A stretch of DNA of 64,000 nucleotides from Prescottella equi (lineage in GTDB: Bacteria > Actinomycetota > Actinomycetes > Mycobacteriales > Mycobacteriaceae), in assembly GCF_020171745.1 (NCBI RefSeq), contig NZ_JAIVAH010000009.1:62001-126000 (forward strand), given 5' to 3'. Both the position numbers and the translations under genes were made by a program. The notes under the pieces are model-generated. The model saw only the letters and a list, made by a program, of their open reading frames with translations, searched no databases and was not told the origin of the DNA. Positions 29,252 to 39,554 of this stretch are shown piece by piece; position 1 is the stretch's first letter; the number at the start of each line of letters is the position of its first letter.

Positions 29252-30793
29252 GTGAGAACGGTGCTCGTACCCGACAGCGACGGTGCCACGTTGATCCGGA
29301 CCGACGAGTCCGGTCAGGCACTGCGCGATCCGCTGCGTGTCCGGGACGTGGCGGCCGCGGTCCGCGAGATCGAGGCCGCCGAGCGGCCACGCTGGGTGTG
29401 GGAGGACACCGCGCGGGTGTATCAGCCCCTGCTCGCGGCGGGGGTGCGGGTGGAGCGCTGTCACGATCTGGCGCTCACCGGCGCGCTGCTCGAGACGCGT
29501 GCGGGACGGTACGTCCCCGTGGCCGAGACCCCGCTCGACGACCGACTCGGACTGTTCGACGCGGTGCCGTGGACGGCACCCGACGTTCTCGTCGAGCGAC
29601 ACCGGCGGCAGGTCGAGGCGATCGAGGGCGATCCGCGGCTACGCCTGCTGGTGGCCGCCGAGTCCGCGGGCGGGCTCGCGGCCGCCGAGATGAGCCACGA
29701 CGGGCTGCCGTTCTCCACCGACGCGCACCTGGCGCTGCTCGCCGACGCACTGGGCCCGCGCACCCGCGACGACATGCTGCCCGCGCGCCTGCACGAGGTG
29801 GCCGACGAGGTGTCGGCGGCGTTCGGGCGTCAGGTCAATCCGGCGTCGCAGCCCGAAGTGGTCGCGGCGTTCACGCGCGAGGGCATCGAACTGGCCTCGA
29901 CCCGCAAGTGGCTGCTGCGCGAGATCGACCACCCGGCCGTCGAACCGCTGCTGCGCTACCGCGATCTGGCGAAGCTGCACAGCACCAACGGCTGGACGTG
30001 GCTGGACGCGTGGGTGCGCGGCAACCGGTTCCGGCCGGTGTACGTGCCGGGCGGGGTGGTGTCCGGACGCTGGGCCAGTCGCGGCGGCGGCGCACTGCAG
30101 ATCCCGAAGGCGTTGCGCACGAGCGTGATCGCCGATCGGGGGCACACGTTCGTGATCGCCGACGCCGGGCAGCTCGAGCCGCGCATCCTCGCGGCGATGT
30201 CCGGCGATCCGCGGATGACGGCCGCCGCCGGCGCCGACGACCTCTACGCGCTCGTCGCGGCCGAGGCGTTCGGCGGCGACCGGGCCAAGGCCAAGATCGC
30301 GATCCTCGGTGTCCTCTACGGCGCCACCGCGGGCGAGGCCCGGGCTCTCCTGACGCTGCTGCGCAGGCGTTTTCCCACCGCGGTCCAGCTGGTCGAGGAT
30401 GCGGCCCGCGCCGGTGAGCGTGGCGAGGTGGTGCACTCGTGGCTGGGCCGCGCGTGCCCGCCGCCGTCGGATTCGTGGTGGTCGAACGGCGACTCGCACG
30501 CCCGCGGCCGGTTCACCCGCAACTTCGTCGTGCAGGCCACCGCCTCCGAGTGGGCGCTGTGCCTGCTGGCCGACCTACGACGACGCCTGGCCGCCTCGCC
30601 CGGCGACGGCGAACTGGTGTTCTTCCAGCACGACGAGGTGATGGTGCACACCCGCCGGCCCGACGCGGCGGCCGCGCACGTCCTCGCGTCGGCAGCGGCG
30701 GCGACGCGACTGCTGTTCGGCGACACCGCCGTCCGTTTCCCGATGGACGTCGAGATCCGGGAGTGCTACGCGGAGCCGGGGTCGTCCGGATGA
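29252..30793 (+). CDS. PolA-like DNA polymerase, degenerate 3'-5' exonuclease
   Basis: A 513-aa family A polymerase of the actinobacterial 'bifunctional 3'-5' exonuclease/DNA polymerase' type. Motif A is FVIADAGQLEPRILA (Asp and Glu kept), motif B RAKAKIAILGVLYGAT (Lys, Tyr, Gly kept), and motif C FFQHDEVMVH (HDE kept). The N-terminal exonuclease domain lacks the first DxE motif and looks inactive. GTG start at 29252. About half the length of PolA and without the 5' nuclease. Role unknown, probably accessory repair. Its 3' end overlaps the convergent urea transporter gene by 28 bp. Confidence 0.82.
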   Translation: MRTVLVPDSDGATLIRTDESGQALRDPLRVRDVAAAVREIEAAERPRWVWEDTARVYQPLLAAGVRVERCHDLALTGALLETRAGRYVPVAETPLDDRLGLFDAVPWTAPDVLVERHRRQVEAIEGDPRLRLLVAAESAGGLAAAEMSHDGLPFSTDAHLALLADALGPRTRDDMLPARLHEVADEVSAAFGRQVNPASQPEVVAAFTREGIELASTRKWLLREIDHPAVEPLLRYRDLAKLHSTNGWTWLDAWVRGNRFRPVYVPGGVVSGRWASRGGGALQIPKALRTSVIADRGHTFVIADAGQLEPRILAAMSGDPRMTAAAGADDLYALVAAEAFGGDRAKAKIAILGVLYGATAGEARALLTLLRRRFPTAVQLVEDAARAGERGEVVHSWLGRACPPPSDSWWSNGDSHARGRFTRNFVVQATASEWALCLLADLRRRLAASPGDGELVFFQHDEVMVHTRRPDAAAAHVLASAAAATRLLFGDTAVRFPMDVEIRECYAEPGSSG

Positions 30794-31836
30794 CGGTCGG
30801 CACCGCCGTGGGACACCGTCCGCGGTTCTGCCGCCCCTCCGCGGATGGTGCTGTGCTGCACCGGAACGAACCGCTTCTTCGGAAGCAGGAACAGCCACGT
30901 GGCGAACACGAAGGGCGCCGTGCCCACCGGTAGCGAGATCGGCGAGAACGCCGACAGCAGTGCGGCGTGCACGACGACCGTCACCAGCACCCCGAAGATC
31001 GTGTAGGTCAGCACCCGCCACGACGGGTCGTAGAACACCGAACCGAGCGCGATCGCGGTGAGGACCGCGCTGAGCCCGTACAGCCCGTTGCCGATCGCCG
31101 TGGCGTCGGCGCCGAGCGCGAGTACCGTCACGGTCGCGACGGCCGATCCGATCAGCGCGAACAGTGCCGCCCAGCGCGACGCGATCAGCAGGGCGACGAC
31201 GAAGACGATCCCCGTCACGGTGTCGTTGATCAGGAAGATCTGGGACACGTTCCGGAACAGCGTGTTCCACAGATATCCGACAGTGATGTCCACGTGCGCG
31301 GCGGCGTTCCCGATCGGCTGGGGGAACTGCGCCGCGGCCAGCGGTGACGTCCGGATGTGCAGGAATTGGAACGCGGCCAGCACGAGAAACCACATCACCA
31401 GGTTGAAAGGGAACGTCAGTGCCGGCACACCCCAGGTCTTGAACACGTTGGCGACCGCCATGAACGCGACGGTCGAGGCGGCCGCCCCGACCACCAGGTA
31501 CACCCAAAGCAGGGCGCCGCCGGCCAGGAAGGTGGGGATCGCGGCACCGACGAGGATGCCGTTGTACCCGTACAGTCCGGCGCGCATCGACGCATCGTCC
31601 GAGTTCAGCAGCATGCCGGTGACCGTCGCGACGACCAGGCCCACCACCGCACCGATCGCCACCGAGAGCGAACCGGTGGCGATCGCACCCCAGAAGATTC
31701 CGGCCAGGAACAGCAGGCCGGTGGCCGCGTTGCCCTGGAACATGACCTGACCGGCACCCTCGAGATTGGTGTCCACGAAACGGACCACCGAGTGTCGTGC
31801 TGCCGCACGATTCCAGGTCGCGCCGATCGAGGACAT
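30766..31836 (-). CDS. urea transporter (UT/Yut family)
   Basis: A 356-aa membrane channel of the urea transporter family. It has two repeated halves: VMFQGNAATGLLFLAGIFWG and GLYGYNGILVGAAIPTFL in the first, IFLINDTVTGIVFVVALLIAS and GLYGLSAVLTAIALGSVF in the second. It is the last gene of the urease operon, starting 5 bp after the ureD stop, and would bring urea in to the cytoplasmic urease. The ATG at 31836 is used; the ribosome binding site (TGTGGGGT) is weak, suggesting coupling with ureD. Confidence 0.9.
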   Translation of the reverse strand: MSSIGATWNRAAARHSVVRFVDTNLEGAGQVMFQGNAATGLLFLAGIFWGAIATGSLSVAIGAVVGLVVATVTGMLLNSDDASMRAGLYGYNGILVGAAIPTFLAGGALLWVYLVVGAAASTVAFMAVANVFKTWGVPALTFPFNLVMWFLVLAAFQFLHIRTSPLAAAQFPQPIGNAAAHVDITVGYLWNTLFRNVSQIFLINDTVTGIVFVVALLIASRWAALFALIGSAVATVTVLALGADATAIGNGLYGLSAVLTAIALGSVFYDPSWRVLTYTIFGVLVTVVVHAALLSAFSPISLPVGTAPFVFATWLFLLPKKRFVPVQHSTIRGGAAEPRTVSHGGADRHPDDPGSA

Positions 31837-31841
31837 CGCGG

Positions 31842-32756
31842 TCAACCCCACAGCGGCACAGGGGGAATGGGCGCATCCAGCACGGCTCGACGAACCAGTG
31901 CCCAGAACTCGCGCACCTGCGCACGCACCGGCGCGCTCTCTTGCCCGAGCACCTTGTAGATCAGGCCGGCGTCGTTCGGCAGCCGGTTCGCGCCGACGAA
32001 CACCGAGTTCCGTCGACCCGGGACGATCCGGTCCAGGACCGCATCCGCGTGGTCCGTCGGGGTGAGCAGCACGACGTTGGCGAGCACGTCGTGGTCCCGC
32101 ATGGCTCCGGCCAGGCGCACCGGTCGACCGTGCGGTTCGATCAGCAACTTCTCGGCGAAGAGCGCGTCCCCGCCGGGATGTCTCGCGGTGACGGCGTTGG
32201 AGTACACGTCGTACTCGAACAGTTCGCCGCCGGCGTGATACTTGCGGCCGGGCATCACGATCTCGGAGAACAGGAGCGTCGCCGTCGGATCGATCGTGAT
32301 GTCGGTGCGCGCGACGTAGCGGGCGTGCCGGTGCGGGATCGTCATGCCCGGCATCAGTTCCAGGTACGAGTGTTCCGCCAACGTCACGGTCTGCATCTGG
32401 GACGCGAAGTTGGCGTCCATCTCGTGCACCTTCGTTGCCGACTGCGTCGTCACGTGCGCCGTCGCCCCGGGTCCCATCGCGATATCGATGTAGAGCCGGT
32501 CCCCCTGCAGCACACACCCGGTGGTGGAAATCATGTAGACACAGGGCATCCCGGGCAGCGCCTCGTCCCAGTACAGCGCCTGCTGCACCAGCAGCGGGGT
32601 CTTGCGGTACAGGTGCGCCAGGATCGACCGTCCGCCGCGATCCTCGAAACGCATGTCGAGGATCCCGGTCTTGCCGATCCGTCCCGACGGCGCCTGCCGA
32701 GGCTCGTCCTGGTACGGAACCAGCTCCGGGACCGGTGGGACCGGCCGTACCCTCAT
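31842..32756 (-). CDS. ureD: urease accessory protein UreD
   Basis: A 304-aa UreD/UreH, the scaffold that binds apo-urease and passes nickel from UreG. Characteristic segments are [47 protein letters not shown], and [19 protein letters not shown] at 32756 forms ATGA with the stop of ureG, so translation is coupled. Its length fits the family. Confidence 0.93.
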   Translation of the reverse strand: MRVRPVPPVPELVPYQDEPRQAPSGRIGKTGILDMRFEDRGGRSILAHLYRKTPLLVQQALYWDEALPGMPCVYMISTTGCVLQGDRLYIDIAMGPGATAHVTTQSATKVHEMDANFASQMQTVTLAEHSYLELMPGMTIPHRHARYVARTDITIDPTATLLFSEIVMPGRKYHAGGELFEYDVYSNAVTARHPGGDALFAEKLLIEPHGRPVRLAGAMRDHDVLANVVLLTPTDHADAVLDRIVPGRRNSVFVGANRLPNDAGLIYKVLGQESAPVRAQVREFWALVRRAVLDAPIPPVPLWG

Positions 32757-33397
32757 GTCGCGGCCGCCTCCGTCCGGCCCGGGCTGTCGAACAGGACGCC
32801 GTGCACGATCTGCTCCACCACGTCCGGAATCCCCTCACCGGTCATACAGTTGGTGAAGATGAACGGCTTTCCGTTCCGCATCAGCGCCGAATCGTGTGCC
32901 ATCACCTCGAGATCCGCGTGCACGTACGGGGCCAGGTCGGTCTTGTTGATCACCAGGATGTCCGACTGCGAGATGCCGGGACCGTTCTTGCGCGGGATCT
33001 TGTCGCCGGCCGCGACATCGATGACGTAGATGAAGTAGTCCACCAGCGCCGGGCTGAACGTGAGGGTCAGGTTGTCGCCGCCACTCTCGATGAACACCAC
33101 GTCGGTGCCGGGGAACATCCGTTCCATGTCCTCGACGGCCGCGAGGTTCATGCTGGGGTCCTCGCGGACCGCCGTGTGCGGGCAGGCGCCGGTCTCGACG
33201 CCGACGATCCGCTCCTCGACGAGGACGCCCTTGAGTGCACGACGGACGTGCTTGGCGTCCTCGGTGGTGACCACGTCGTTGGTGATCACCAGGACGCTCG
33301 TCCCGCGGTCGATGAACTCGGGGGTGATCGCCTCGATGAGGGCCGTCTTTCCCGATCCCACCGGACCGCCGATCCCGATGCGCGTGGTCTTCTTCAT
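32753..33397 (-). CDS. ureG: urease accessory GTPase UreG
   Basis: A 214-aa SIMIBI-class GTPase that powers nickel insertion. P-loop [13 protein letters not shown] (about residues 7-19), the nickel-binding CPHT motif in [25 protein letters not shown] and the NKTDLAPYV specificity motif are all present. AGGAGGG lies before the ATG at 33397. No His-rich N-terminus. Placed between ureF and ureD. Confidence 0.95.
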   Translation of the reverse strand: MKKTTRIGIGGPVGSGKTALIEAITPEFIDRGTSVLVITNDVVTTEDAKHVRRALKGVLVEERIVGVETGACPHTAVREDPSMNLAAVEDMERMFPGTDVVFIESGGDNLTLTFSPALVDYFIYVIDVAAGDKIPRKNGPGISQSDILVINKTDLAPYVHADLEVMAHDSALMRNGKPFIFTNCMTGEGIPDVVEQIVHGVLFDSPGRTEAAAT

Positions 33398-33408
33398 CGT
33401 CGTCCCTC

Positions 33409-34140
33409 CTAGGTCATGAACATTCGGACGTGGGCACGCACGTGGACGGCGGCCAGGACGTCGGCCATCGGGGCGAACGTCGCCATGTCGTCGAGCGTGT
33501 GGTCGGCGAGGGCGGCGTAGTCCCGTTCCGCGTTCCCGTTGACTTCGAACAGGATTCGCTGCGTTGCGACATGGTCCACCCGGAGCAGTCGCAGGGCGGC
33601 ACCGAGCACGGTCGTCGCCGCCCCGTACTGGTGTGCCGCGAAGGCGTCCTGCTCGGGGCATTCCATCTCCGCGAACGCGATCCCGACACCCACCGGATAC
33701 GTGCCCGGCGTCTCCCCCGCTTCGACGGCCGCGAGCCACTTGCCGAATGTCACGCCCGCGGTGAGCCCGCAGCCTAGTTCGGCGAGCTTCCTGCCCATAC
33801 GCGTCGACATGGTGCGGGCCTCCTCGCCGAGTTTGCGCGCCAGCACCGCGTGGTCCGCCGCCAGCACCCGGTCGAAGTCGCCGTCGACCACCCCACGGTG
33901 CGCGGCGAGCACCGCGATCCCGTCGCACGTGGCTGCCTGCTGGACCACGGTGAGCACGAATTCGCGCAACGTCGCGGCATCGGTCACCACCGACTCGGCC
34001 ACCGCGGACTCGAGCCCGTTGGAGAAGGAGAACGCCCCGACCGGGAACATCGAGTCCGCGAACTGGATCAACCGCATCGCCCGGGTGATCCCGTCGGCCG
34101 GCGCGGCGTCGATGCCATGCCTCTCAGGGCTGCGGGGCAT
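33409..34140 (-). CDS. ureF: urease accessory protein UreF
   Basis: A 243-aa all-helical UreF that activates UreG and checks nickel loading. The family segment [21 protein letters not shown] is near residue 30 and [13 protein letters not shown] follows in the middle. The ATG at 34140 overlaps ureE by 17 bp and has GAAGGG upstream; a GTG at 34161 is an alternative. Confidence 0.92.
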   Translation of the reverse strand: MPRSPERHGIDAAPADGITRAMRLIQFADSMFPVGAFSFSNGLESAVAESVVTDAATLREFVLTVVQQAATCDGIAVLAAHRGVVDGDFDRVLAADHAVLARKLGEEARTMSTRMGRKLAELGCGLTAGVTFGKWLAAVEAGETPGTYPVGVGIAFAEMECPEQDAFAAHQYGAATTVLGAALRLLRVDHVATQRILFEVNGNAERDYAALADHTLDDMATFAPMADVLAAVHVRAHVRMFMT

Positions 34141-34717
34141 GGGTGTGCCCTTCACCCTCACGCGCCGCCGCCCCGAACAGCCTGCGCGCCTCGTGTGGGG
34201 CGAGGTACGGGATCACCTCGGCGCCGGGCCGGAAGTCGTACTCGATGCCCTCGAACGCGTGCGTGCGCATCACCGACCCCATCACCGCCTTGTCGACGGT
34301 GAGCGGCACGTAGACGGTGGTCCCCTTGACCACCGCCGGCCAGTGCTGGTTCCCGATCGCGTGCCCCAGCTCCAGGCAGGTCTGCACCAGGACCTCCGGT
34401 GCCGCGTCACGAAGCCCGGACAGCTCGATCGCCATGACGTCCTTGAGGTGGATCCGTGCCACCACCAGCGTGCCGTGGTCCTCGTTGCGGGCCAGCACGT
34501 CCCCGTCGCGGAGTTGGACACCCCGTTCGAGCGAGAGTGCGATCTCGACGCCGTCCCGAGTCCTGCGCCGCAGCCGACTCTTCTGCGCCTCCCACTGATC
34601 GAGGACCAGCAGGTCCACCTTCGCGTTCTCCAGGCGGGACCGCCACTCGGGATCGTCGACGTTGCCGAGGACCGCTTCGACTCGAACGAGTCTGTCCTGC
34701 AATCCTTTTTCTGTCAC
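34124..34717 (-). CDS. ureE: urease accessory nickel chaperone UreE
   Basis: A 197-aa UreE, longer than the usual 150. The central LGHAIGNQHWPAV has His119 and His125, and RTHAFEGIEYDFRPG has His153; these are the family's metal-binding positions. The tail has only a short GHTHAP, not the His-rich tail of enterobacterial UreE. Ten bp after ureC. Confidence 0.92.
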   Translation of the reverse strand: MTEKGLQDRLVRVEAVLGNVDDPEWRSRLENAKVDLLVLDQWEAQKSRLRRRTRDGVEIALSLERGVQLRDGDVLARNEDHGTLVVARIHLKDVMAIELSGLRDAAPEVLVQTCLELGHAIGNQHWPAVVKGTTVYVPLTVDKAVMGSVMRTHAFEGIEYDFRPGAEVIPYLAPHEARRLFGAAAREGEGHTHAPQP

Positions 34718-34726
34718 GATGCCCCC

Positions 34727-36445
34727 CTAACTGAAGAAGTAGAGTTGACCGAGCCGAACGGATTCGGCGGGCTCGACGTAGGCGTGGGCCCCGTCCACCA
34801 TCACCGCGAACGTCTCGGGATCGACCTCGATTCGCGGGGTGGCGTTGTTGCGCAACAGATCCCGCTTGGTGACGGTTCGGGTTCCCTCCACGGCCATCAC
34901 CTGACGCTCGAGCCCGAGGCGCTCCTTGATCCCGCTGTCGAGTGCCGCCCGGGAGACGAACGACACCGACGTCTCCGCCAGCGCCTTGCCGTGCGCACCG
35001 AACATCGGCCGGTACTTCACCGGCTGCGGCGTGGGCAGCGACGCGTTGGGATCACCCATCGCGTACCAATTGATCATCCCGCCCTTGATGACCATCTTCG
35101 GTTTGGCACCGAAGAATCCCGGCTCCCACAGCACGAGGTCGGCGATCTTGCCGGGGGCCACCGAACCGAGGACGTGCGAGACCCCGAACGTCAGCGCCGG
35201 ATTGATCGTCATCTTTGCGACGTAGCGCAGGACCCGAAAGTTGTCGTTGCCGTCGGCGTCCTCCGGGAGCTTGCCCCGCGCTCTCTTCATGCAATCGGCG
35301 AGCTGGATGGTACGCAGCCACGTTTCGCCCACCCGGCCCATCGCCTGCGAATCACTCGAGATCATCGAGATGACGCCCATGTCCTGCAGGACGTTCTCAC
35401 CACCGATGGTCTCGGCCCGCACCCGGCTCTCCGCGAACGAGACGTCCGACGGCACTTTCGGATTGAGGTTGTGACAGACCATGATCATGTCGAAGAGTTC
35501 GGCCTGCGTGTTGATCCCGTACGGCAGCGTCGGGTTGGTCGACGCCGGCAGTACATTGTCCTCGCCCGTCACCCGCAGGATGTCCGGTGCATGCCCGCCG
35601 CCGGCACCCTCGCTGTGGTACGTGTGGATGGTGCGGCCCTCGAAGGCCGCGATCGTGTCCTCCACGTAGCCGGACTCGTTGAGCGTGTCGGTGTGGATCG
35701 CCACCTGGATGTCCATGGCGTCCGCCACCCGCAGCGCGGCACGGATCGCCGCCGGCGTCGATCCCCAGTCCTCGTGCACCTTCAGGCCTGCGGCACCGGC
35801 CTCGATCTGTTCCATCAGCGAGCGGTCCCCGGACGAGTTGCCCTTGCCCAGCATGCCGATGTTGACCGGCAGGCCCTCGTTGGCCTCGAGCATCTTCTCG
35901 ATGTTCCAGGTTCCGGAGGTGATGGTGGTGCCGTTGGTGCCGTCGGTCGGCCCGAATCCACCGCCGAACAGGGTGGTCACACCGTTGCTCAGCGCCGCGT
36001 ACGCCTGCTGCGGCGCGACGAGGTGGACGTGCGAGTCGATCCCGGCGGCGGTGAGAATCAGCTGCTCCCCGGAGATGGCGTCGGTGGCCGGACCGGTCGT
36101 CAGGCCGGGGGTCACGCCGTCCATGGTCCCCGAGTTGCCGGCCTTCCCGACCCCGACGATCCTGCCGTCCTTGATCCCCACGTCGGCCTTGACGACGCCG
36201 AGCAGTGCGTCGATCACCACCACGTTCGTGATCACCAGGTCCAGCGCGCCGTCCGCACTGCACGACGTGGGGTCCTGCCCCATCCCGTCCCGCAGCGTCT
36301 TGCCTCCGCCGTACAGCGCCTCGTCGCCGATCGTCCGCAGGTCCTCCTCGACCTCCACGAACAGGTCGGTGTTGCCGAGACGGATCTTGTCGCCTTTCGA
36401 GGGCCCGAACAGACCCGAATACTCCAGTCGCGAGATCTCGGTCAT
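34727..36445 (-). CDS. ureC: urease subunit alpha UreC
   Basis: A 572-aa catalytic subunit hydrolysing urea to ammonia and carbamate. The dinickel ligands are present with a constant offset of +5 from Klebsiella numbering: His139, His141, Lys222 (carbamylated), His251, His277 and Asp365. The flap Cys324 and general acid His325 are also kept. Asn326 follows His325 where many ureases have a second His. ATG at 36445, 39 bp after ureB. Length is normal. Confidence 0.97.
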   Translation of the reverse strand: MTEISRLEYSGLFGPSKGDKIRLGNTDLFVEVEEDLRTIGDEALYGGGKTLRDGMGQDPTSCSADGALDLVITNVVVIDALLGVVKADVGIKDGRIVGVGKAGNSGTMDGVTPGLTTGPATDAISGEQLILTAAGIDSHVHLVAPQQAYAALSNGVTTLFGGGFGPTDGTNGTTITSGTWNIEKMLEANEGLPVNIGMLGKGNSSGDRSLMEQIEAGAAGLKVHEDWGSTPAAIRAALRVADAMDIQVAIHTDTLNESGYVEDTIAAFEGRTIHTYHSEGAGGGHAPDILRVTGEDNVLPASTNPTLPYGINTQAELFDMIMVCHNLNPKVPSDVSFAESRVRAETIGGENVLQDMGVISMISSDSQAMGRVGETWLRTIQLADCMKRARGKLPEDADGNDNFRVLRYVAKMTINPALTFGVSHVLGSVAPGKIADLVLWEPGFFGAKPKMVIKGGMINWYAMGDPNASLPTPQPVKYRPMFGAHGKALAETSVSFVSRAALDSGIKERLGLERQVMAVEGTRTVTKRDLLRNNATPRIEVDPETFAVMVDGAHAYVEPAESVRLGQLYFFS

Positions 36446-36484
36446 GCGCCACGAACCTTCCCACGTCGGATGAGCACGTACACC

Positions 36485-36988
36485 TCACGCGGTTTCGAAG
36501 CCGTACTCCTTCGCCAGTGCCACCGCCCGGGCCAACCGCGGCCGGTACTTCGCGTGCGTCGGCCCCCAACCGTCGACGAATCCCTGGAAGCCGTAAACGC
36601 GCTGCTTACCGCCGAAAGGAACGAGCGTGACTTCTTTCTCGTCACCGGGCTCGAATCGGACCGCGGTGCCGGCGGGAATGTCGAGTCGCCACCCGAACGT
36701 CGCCTCCCGGTCGAACGCCAGGGCGCGGTTGACCTCCATGAAGTGGAAATGCGAACCGACCTGCACGGGACGGTCACCGGTGTTGCGTACCGTCACCTTC
36801 CGACGCGGACGTCCCGGATTCAGTTCGACCGGTTCGTCACGTAACACATAGCCGCCCACTGGTATCGAACTCGCCGGCGCGACCTGCTCGGCGGGTTTCG
36901 AGGCCTTCGTCGACGGGCTGGTCTTGTCCGCCTTGTCGGTCTTACGGGCCTTGCCGGCCTTGTTCGTCTTGCTCATCTCGATCACCAT
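36485..36988 (-). CDS. ureB: urease subunit beta UreB with Lys-rich extension
   Basis: A 167-aa beta subunit. The conserved domain begins near residue 42 ([19 protein letters not shown]) and contains [13 protein letters not shown]. The first 41 residues are an unusual extension with Lys at positions 7, 10, 13, 16, 19, 22, 28 and 31, that is, every third residue. Typical UreB is about 100 aa. ATG at 36988 lies 2 bp after the ureA stop; a second ATG at 36976 is possible and would keep the extension. Confidence 0.94.
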   Translation of the reverse strand: MVIEMSKTNKAGKARKTDKADKTSPSTKASKPAEQVAPASSIPVGGYVLRDEPVELNPGRPRRKVTVRNTGDRPVQVGSHFHFMEVNRALAFDREATFGWRLDIPAGTAVRFEPGDEKEVTLVPFGGKQRVYGFQGFVDGWGPTHAKYRPRLARAVALAKEYGFETA

Positions 36989-36990
36989 CC

Positions 36991-37293
36991 CTACTGGATC
37001 GGCGAGTGCACCGTGACCAGTCGGCTCCCATCGAGGAACACCGCTTCCACCTGCACCCGCGGAATCAGTTCAGGCACGCCGTCCATCACGTCGTCCGCAG
37101 TGAGCACGTGCGACGCGTCGGCCATCACTTCCTCGAGCGTCTTGCCCTCCCGCGCGCCCTCGAGTGCCGCGGCCGAGATCACCGCGACCGACTCCGGATG
37201 ATTGAGCTTGAGGCCCTTCGCCTTCCGCCTCAGCGCCACCTCCGCGAGCATGAGGATGGTCAGTTTGTCGAGTTCACGCGGCGTCAGATGCAT
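36991..37293 (-). CDS. ureA: urease subunit gamma UreA
   Basis: A 100-aa gamma subunit of the normal length: [33 protein letters not shown], and [16 protein letters not shown]-like end. The ATG at 37293 has AGGAGG 5 bases upstream; the longer open frame is leader sequence. First gene of the operon ureABCEFGD-urea transporter. The 95 bp before it should hold the promoter; I found no convincing GlnR box. Confidence 0.96.
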   Translation of the reverse strand: MHLTPRELDKLTILMLAEVALRRKAKGLKLNHPESVAVISAAALEGAREGKTLEEVMADASHVLTADDVMDGVPELIPRVQVEAVFLDGSRLVTVHSPIQ

Positions 37294-37388
37294 GCCGGCC
37301 TCCTGTGCGGGACAGAACCACGCTACGACAGATCCTCGACGTTCTCGCGGCTTATGGAGATCGAGGGCGTAACGAGACGGACACTCGG

Positions 37389-38687
37389 TCATCGAGACTG
37401 CCCGTGCGGATTCGCCCTCGTCGGCACCAGACTCAGGGCCGCGATGCGGTGCCCGTCGAGCGCCTCGACGGTGAGTCGCCACCCGTCCACCTCGACGCGG
37501 TCACCGATCCTGGGCAATCGCTGGAGGCGGTGCAGGACGAACCCGGCCACCGTCTCGTACGGGCCCTTCGGCAGCGCTGTTCCCGTGTCGGCCTCGAAGT
37601 CCTCCACGAGCAGACGCCCGTCGATGTGCGCGGGACCCGTTTCCTCTGCGCCACCGTTCGGCTGGGGGTCGAACTCGTCGCCGATCTCGCCGACGACCTC
37701 CTCCACGATGTCCTCGAGCGTCACGATGCCCGCGGTGCCGCCGTACTCGTCGACGACGAGCGCGATCTGCGAATTGTCCTGGCGCATCACGGTGAGGGCG
37801 GCGAGGGCGGGCTTGGACCCGGGCAACCGCAGCAGGGGCCGCACCAGATCGCCGACGGTCTGCGCGTCGTCCCCGCGCACGAGCAGCAGATCGCGCAGGT
37901 GCACGAAACCGACTATGTCGTCGAGGGTTTCCGCGCGCACCGGGTAGCGGCTGTGCCCGAGCGCGAGGGCGTCGCCGCGAGCGCGTCGGACCGGAGTGTC
38001 GGCGCCGAGGAAGTCCACCTCGGGGCGCGGGCGCATCACCTCGACGAGCGATCGCCGAGCCACGTCGAACACCTCCGTGAGCACCCGGCGCTCCTCTTCC
38101 GCCACGGCGCTGTGCCCGGTCACCAGGTCCCGCAGTTCCTCGTGGGTGATCTCCTCGCCCCTGCGCGCCGGGTCGGCGCCGAGAACTCGCACCAGTGCAT
38201 TGGTCGACACCGACAGCAGCCAGATCACCGGACGGACCAGCCCGGCGAACCGGTCGAGGGGCGGCGCCGTCACCAACGCCACCCCGGTCGCGTTCTGCAG
38301 CGCAATACGTTTGGGGACCAACTCGCCGAGCACCAGCGACAGGTAGGAGATGACGAGGGTGGTGCCGACGAGCGCCACCACGTCCGCCGCCGCGGCCGAC
38401 AGGCCCCAATCCCGCAGCGTCGGGGAGAAACTCGGTGCGAGCGTCGAGGCACCGTACGCCGCCGAGAAGAACCCTGCCACGGTGACACCGATCTGCACCG
38501 ACGACAGGAAGCGGTTGGGATTGCGCGCCAGCGCGACGGCGCGCTCGCCGCGGCGACCGTGCTGCTGCAGTGCGCTCAGTTGGCCCTCCCGCAGCGACAC
38601 GAGCGCGATCTCGGTGGCCGCGAACACCCCACCGATCAGGATGAAGACCACGACCAGGACGAAGTTCAGCAGCATGCCGCCGGTCAC
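37389..38687 (-). CDS. CNNM/CorC hemolysin-like membrane protein
   Basis: A 432-aa protein with an N-terminal DUF21 transmembrane domain (residues 1-190, [26 protein letters not shown]), a CBS pair (about 210-330) and a C-terminal CorC_HlyC domain (about 340-425, [14 protein letters not shown]). Such proteins are implicated in magnesium or cobalt export. GTG start at 38687. It is transcribed toward the urease genes but is 95 bp before ureA. Confidence 0.9.
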   Translation of the reverse strand: MTGGMLLNFVLVVVFILIGGVFAATEIALVSLREGQLSALQQHGRRGERAVALARNPNRFLSSVQIGVTVAGFFSAAYGASTLAPSFSPTLRDWGLSAAAADVVALVGTTLVISYLSLVLGELVPKRIALQNATGVALVTAPPLDRFAGLVRPVIWLLSVSTNALVRVLGADPARRGEEITHEELRDLVTGHSAVAEEERRVLTEVFDVARRSLVEVMRPRPEVDFLGADTPVRRARGDALALGHSRYPVRAETLDDIVGFVHLRDLLLVRGDDAQTVGDLVRPLLRLPGSKPALAALTVMRQDNSQIALVVDEYGGTAGIVTLEDIVEEVVGEIGDEFDPQPNGGAEETGPAHIDGRLLVEDFEADTGTALPKGPYETVAGFVLHRLQRLPRIGDRVEVDGWRLTVEALDGHRIAALSLVPTRANPHGQSR

Positions 38688-38810
38688 ACCCCGAGACTAG
38701 CGCCGCGCCGCCTCCCCGTCCCTACCTCGATTCCACGAGAATCCGTATCGTCGAGTCCGCGGGGCCAGCTCGACGAATCGTCCACGATCACAGACGTATC
38801 GGAGTGAATC

Positions 38811-39554
38811 ATGAGGCTTGACGGAAAGGTCGCGATCATCACCGGTGGGGCCGGTGGAATCGGCCGCGGGATGTCGCGTGCGCTCACGAAGGAGGGCGCG
38901 AAGGTGCTCGCCGTCGACATCAACGACGACGCGGGCGCGGCGCTCGAATCCGAACTCGGCGATGCGGTCCGCTACCTGCACGCCGACATCTCGAAGGAGC
39001 CCAGTGCGGCGCAGATCTGCGCCGCGGCCGTCGATGCCTTCGGCTCCGTCAGCGTGCTGATCAACAACGCGCACGTCTCCCGCCAGGCGCCGTTCCTGGA
39101 GACAACGCAGGAGATGATGGATCTGTCGTTCGGCACCGGGTTCTACCCGACGTTCTGGCTGATGAAGGCCTGCTACGAGCAGTTGAAGGCCACGCAGGGA
39201 TCCGTGATCAACTTCGCGTCCGGCGCCGGGATCGACGGCCAGCCGACGCAGACGTCCTACGCGGCGGCGAAGGAGGCGATCCGCGGGATCAGCCGGGTGG
39301 CCGCGAACGAATGGGCCGCCGACAACATCAACGTCAACCTCATCTCACCCCTCGCCCTGACGGAGGGCGTCGAGGCGTACATCGCGGCCAATCCGGGCAT
39401 CGAGGAGGCGCTGCTGTCGCGAACCCCGCTGCACCGCTTCGGCGATCCCGAGGCCGACATCGGACGGGTCGCGGTGTTCCTCGCGAGCGACGACGCGTCC
39501 TACATCACCGGGCAGACGATCATGGTCGACGGCGGCAGCATCAAACTGCGCTGA
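38811..39554 (+). CDS. SDR family oxidoreductase
   Basis: A 247-aa classical SDR: TGGAGGIG near residue 12, VDINDD after strand 2 (NAD), NNAH in place of NNAG, INFASGAG and YAAAK as catalytic pair, GQTIMVDGGS at the end. CGGAGTG precedes the ATG. It is alone on the plus strand; the convergent membrane-protein gene overlaps it by 14 bp. Substrate unknown. Confidence 0.88.
   Translation: MRLDGKVAIITGGAGGIGRGMSRALTKEGAKVLAVDINDDAGAALESELGDAVRYLHADISKEPSAAQICAAAVDAFGSVSVLINNAHVSRQAPFLETTQEMMDLSFGTGFYPTFWLMKACYEQLKATQGSVINFASGAGIDGQPTQTSYAAAKEAIRGISRVAANEWAADNINVNLISPLALTEGVEAYIAANPGIEEALLSRTPLHRFGDPEADIGRVAVFLASDDASYITGQTIMVDGGSIKLR

Noticed and set aside
33539-36844. 1101-aa plus-strand open frame
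   Set aside because: Antisense to ureF, ureE, ureC and ureB, which are certain; composition is shadow-like.
37294-37388. GlnR box before ureA (GTTAC-N6-GATCT)
   Set aside because: Only one half fits the known GTnAC-n6-GAAAC pattern; not enough to call.
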